Assembly (NCBI GenBank): GCA_943704525.1
Contig: CALSCQ010001300.1
Coordinates: 1 to 42,122, forward strand
DNA: 42,122 nucleotides
Source of the DNA: Pigoraptor vietnamica
Lineage: Eukaryota > Opisthokonta > Filasterea
Direction of reading: 5' to 3'
Within the stretch, counting starts at the first letter, position 1, and each line of letters opens with the position of its first letter. Below, piece after piece: positions 39,917-42,122 of the stretch. The notes under the pieces were generated by a model. That model searched no databases. It was not told the DNA's origin and saw only the letters and a program-made list of their open reading frames with translations. The translations under genes and the position numbers were made by a program.

Positions 39917-42046
39917 ATGGACAACATTCACGTCAGCATCCGCGTGCGCCCTCTGAACCAACGGTAAGGACGAGGCTGAGGCCGCACTCATGCCGACCCA
40001 TCACACCACTATGTGGATGAAAATTCACCGCGTGCGTATTATTGTCTCATTTTATCCTTCTCTCGCAGCGAAATTGCGCAGGGCCAGGGGCAGACATGGC
40101 AGCTCGATGGGAGCACCATCACGCAGTGCACCGACCGCGGACGGCCCATCCAGTCCGCGTCTTACACGTTTGGTGAGATGTGCGCGCTTTCTGCGTCGGC
40201 CAAGGAGAGTCGTCCTAACGCGCCGTTGCTTATGTTGCGCCTTCTTTTTAGATCGCATTTTCGGCATGAACTGCCGCACCATGGACGTGTTTGAGTCAGT
40301 TGCGCGCCCCATCATCACGTCAACCATGGAGGGCGTCAACGGTACGTTGTGTTTCACTCTTTACACGCGTAGATGACGCACAACGCACACGTCTCAAGGA
40401 ATGCGTATGCTGCGCTCCCGTCTCCAGGCACCATATTCGCGTACGGACAGACGAGTTCCGGCAAGACGCACACGATGAAGGGATCCGTCGCCGAGCCTGG
40501 CATCATCCCCCTTGCGGTCCAGCAAATCTTCTCGTACATCGAACAGGTGCGCTGCGAGCCACTCGCGCCCGTGTGTGGTCCACTGTTCGCTTGTGTTACA
40601 TTCTCGCACCCTCCGTCTCGCTAGTTCTTCAGTGCGCATGGTTTGTCTAGCCCGTTCCATGAGCAAATCCAACGGGATGCTTAACCCACCGCTCACTCTC
40701 TCCCTTGTGACGTGGAGTCGATGGACACACGTCTATGATTTAAGCTGATCCGACCTCTCCCCTGTGGCGCCACAGAGCCCCGACCGCGAGTTTCTCCTGC
40801 GCGTGTCCTACCTTGAGATTTACAACGAGGTCATCACGGACCTCCTCAACCCGACGAGCACCAACCTCAAGATTCGCGAGCAGCCCTCGGTGAGGACGAA
40901 AGTGCCGTGCAGTGCCTATATCGCCCTCATCTGCGCTGCACGTACAACGCACGGAGCGTGGTCAACTGTTGCTGGCTTCAACTGTTTCCACGTGGAGCGC
41001 GTGGCACGGCCTGACGCCGGCTAACACCGACACCCGTCGCATTCCCAGGGCGACATTTTCGTCGGCGATCTCAGCGAGGAGGTTGTTGTATCGCCCAGCC
41101 AAATCCTCTCCCTCATGGAGGCCGGCGAAGGTGGGCGTTCGTGGCGTGGCGTAACAGCAGCGCGGCAGTCCTTCTTTGGTTGAGTCTGCAATGCGCGACC
41201 GCCTTCTGAAAGATGCGTTCGTTCCACAGCCCATCGCCACACGGGGGAGACAAACATGAACGAACGCAGCAGCCGTTCCCACACGATCTTTCGAATGGTA
41301 CGTGACGTGACGTTGTGCGACGCGTGTCGCAGCCCACTGTTCCTGAGCCACTCACGTGCGCTTTTTTGTCGTCCAGGTCATCGAAAGCCGCGAGCGCTCG
41401 TCGGAATCGGAGGACGCGCGAGATGGTCGGCGGTCCATTGACGGCGCAATCCTTGTCTCGTCGTTGGTGAGTGGCCCTCGCGAAAGCGGAAATGTTGCTC
41501 TCGCAACACCACAATTTTATCCTGTCTCTTTCTTGCGAGCCCTTTAAGCTCCTCCGTCTTGATTGCCTCTCATTTCGACTCGGCACTGTTGCGCGATACG
41601 TGCACGCACGCACACCAGAACCTCGTCGATCTTGCCGGCTCGGAGCGCATCAGCCTCACTGGCGCGGAGGGCATTCGGCTGAAGGAGGGCGGTTTCATCA
41701 ACAAGAGCCTCCTCACTCTCGGAACGGTCATTGGGAAGCTATCAGACGGCGTGAAGGAGAGGTGCGTCTTGTTCTGAGGAGACAACAAGCGCGTGCGCAC
41801 TGACGCAGTTGCAGCATCATTTGTATCTTTTCTTTGCACTCAACGCCTCCCCCCATCCCCAGCGGCCACATTCCCTACCGCGACTCGAAGCTCACGCGCA
41901 TCCTGCAGCCCTCGCTCGGCGGCAACGCGCGCACTGCGATCATCTGCACTGTCACGGCAGCGACCATGCACTCCGAGGAGACGCTGAGCACGCTCAAGTT
42001 TGCGAACCGCGCAAAGACCATCAAGAACAAGCCCATCATCAACGAG
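39917..42046 (+). CDS. CENP-E-type kinesin (kinesin-7), motor domain; cut by the window end
   Basis: Ten exons, all in phase: 39917-39963, 40069-40172, 40252-40341, 40428-40546, 40776-40889, 41049-41130, 41230-41297, 41377-41466, 41619-41761 and 41863-42046, giving the first 347 residues. The motor begins almost at residue 1 ([13 protein letters not shown]). It has the P-loop GQTSSGKT at 87-94, switch I NERSSRSH at 196-203 and switch II DLAGSE at 242-247. [27 protein letters not shown] and [19 protein letters not shown] are close to CENP-E. The motor ends in KNKPIINE, the kinesin-7-type neck entry. CENP-E is a plus-end motor that moves chromosomes to the spindle equator. The coiled-coil stalk and tail lie beyond the window; the last exon is followed by donor GTGCGC. 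Confidence 0.93.
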
Positions 42047-42094
42047 GTGCGCGAAGAGAAACAGTTGCCGACATTGCGTGGCCCTCTGTCTCAA

Positions 42095-42122
42095 CCCCCT
42101 CCCCCCCCCCTCCCCCCCCCCC
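42095..42122 (+). repeat. Poly-C tract at the window end
   Basis: A run of C broken by two T residues closes the window inside a kinesin intron. The right edge may be a contig end caused by this tract. Confidence 0.85.

Noticed and set aside
1-42122. tRNA, rRNA, CRISPR arrays or DNA transposons
   Set aside because: No cloverleaf with an internal B box, no regularly spaced repeats and no transposase-like frame were found by eye; a tRNAscan or Rfam run would be needed to exclude small RNAs fully.

Overview
The window is nuclear DNA from a small-genome, GC-rich eukaryote. It holds twelve protein genes on both strands, packed with intergenic gaps mostly of 0.2-1 kb. Eleven genes are split by short introns (mostly 40-230 bp), and one 3.9-kb gene is intronless. 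The gene set (NF-kappaB with ankyrins, CLIP3/4-type ankyrin/CAP-Gly protein, PCTP-like START protein, OCIA-like protein, 12-TM adenylyl cyclase, CENP-E-type kinesin) has an animal-like flavour. The compactness, GC content and intron size suggest a unicellular relative of animals (a holozoan protist) or a nearby opisthokont or apusomonad lineage. The species is an inference and I do not name it.

Layout, left to right: 3' end of a PPP4R4-like HEAT protein (+, 57-1324); SLC13-family transporter with internal TrkA-C domains (-, 1815-4574); a 2.6-kb gene-poor gap with a TATA/CCAAT promoter and short direct repeats; a 1591-residue double-domain adenylyl cyclase (+, 7197-12566); an NF-kappaB p105/p100-type protein of 881 residues (+, 13315-16775) preceded by kappaB-consensus sites and a TATA box; an intronless HECT ubiquitin ligase (-, 17180-21100); a PCTP/STARD2-like START protein (+, 21649-22542); the HSP90 kinase co-chaperone Cdc37 (+, 22799-24789); a CLIP3/CLIP4-like protein (-, 25109-28447); an unrecognised coiled-coil protein with two C-terminal CCHC zinc knuckles (+, 29203-32732); a PPIP5K/Vip1 inositol pyrophosphate kinase in 21 exons (-, 32988-38639); a small OCIA-domain-like membrane protein (+, 38960-39731); and the motor domain of a CENP-E/kinesin-7 protein (+, 39917-42046), cut off at a poly-C tract at the window edge.

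The exon joins were worked out by eye from reading-frame continuity plus GT/AG sites. In the genes with clear homologues, every join keeps phase and restores family motifs. About nine in ten of the roughly 70 introns start with GTG (GTGGGT, GTGCGT, GTGAGT) rather than GTA, an unusual splice-donor preference.

The genes do not form an operon or a pathway, but many are signalling parts: cAMP synthesis, NF-kappaB transcription control, ubiquitin ligation, HSP90-kinase folding and inositol pyrophosphate signalling. The most notable points are: an NF-kappaB with the full animal p105 layout (Rel homology domain, NLS, Gly-rich hinge, ankyrins) and kappaB-type sites upstream of its own start; an adenylyl cyclase whose two catalytic halves have exchanged roles relative to mammalian enzymes; and a HECT ligase with a long insert inside its catalytic domain.
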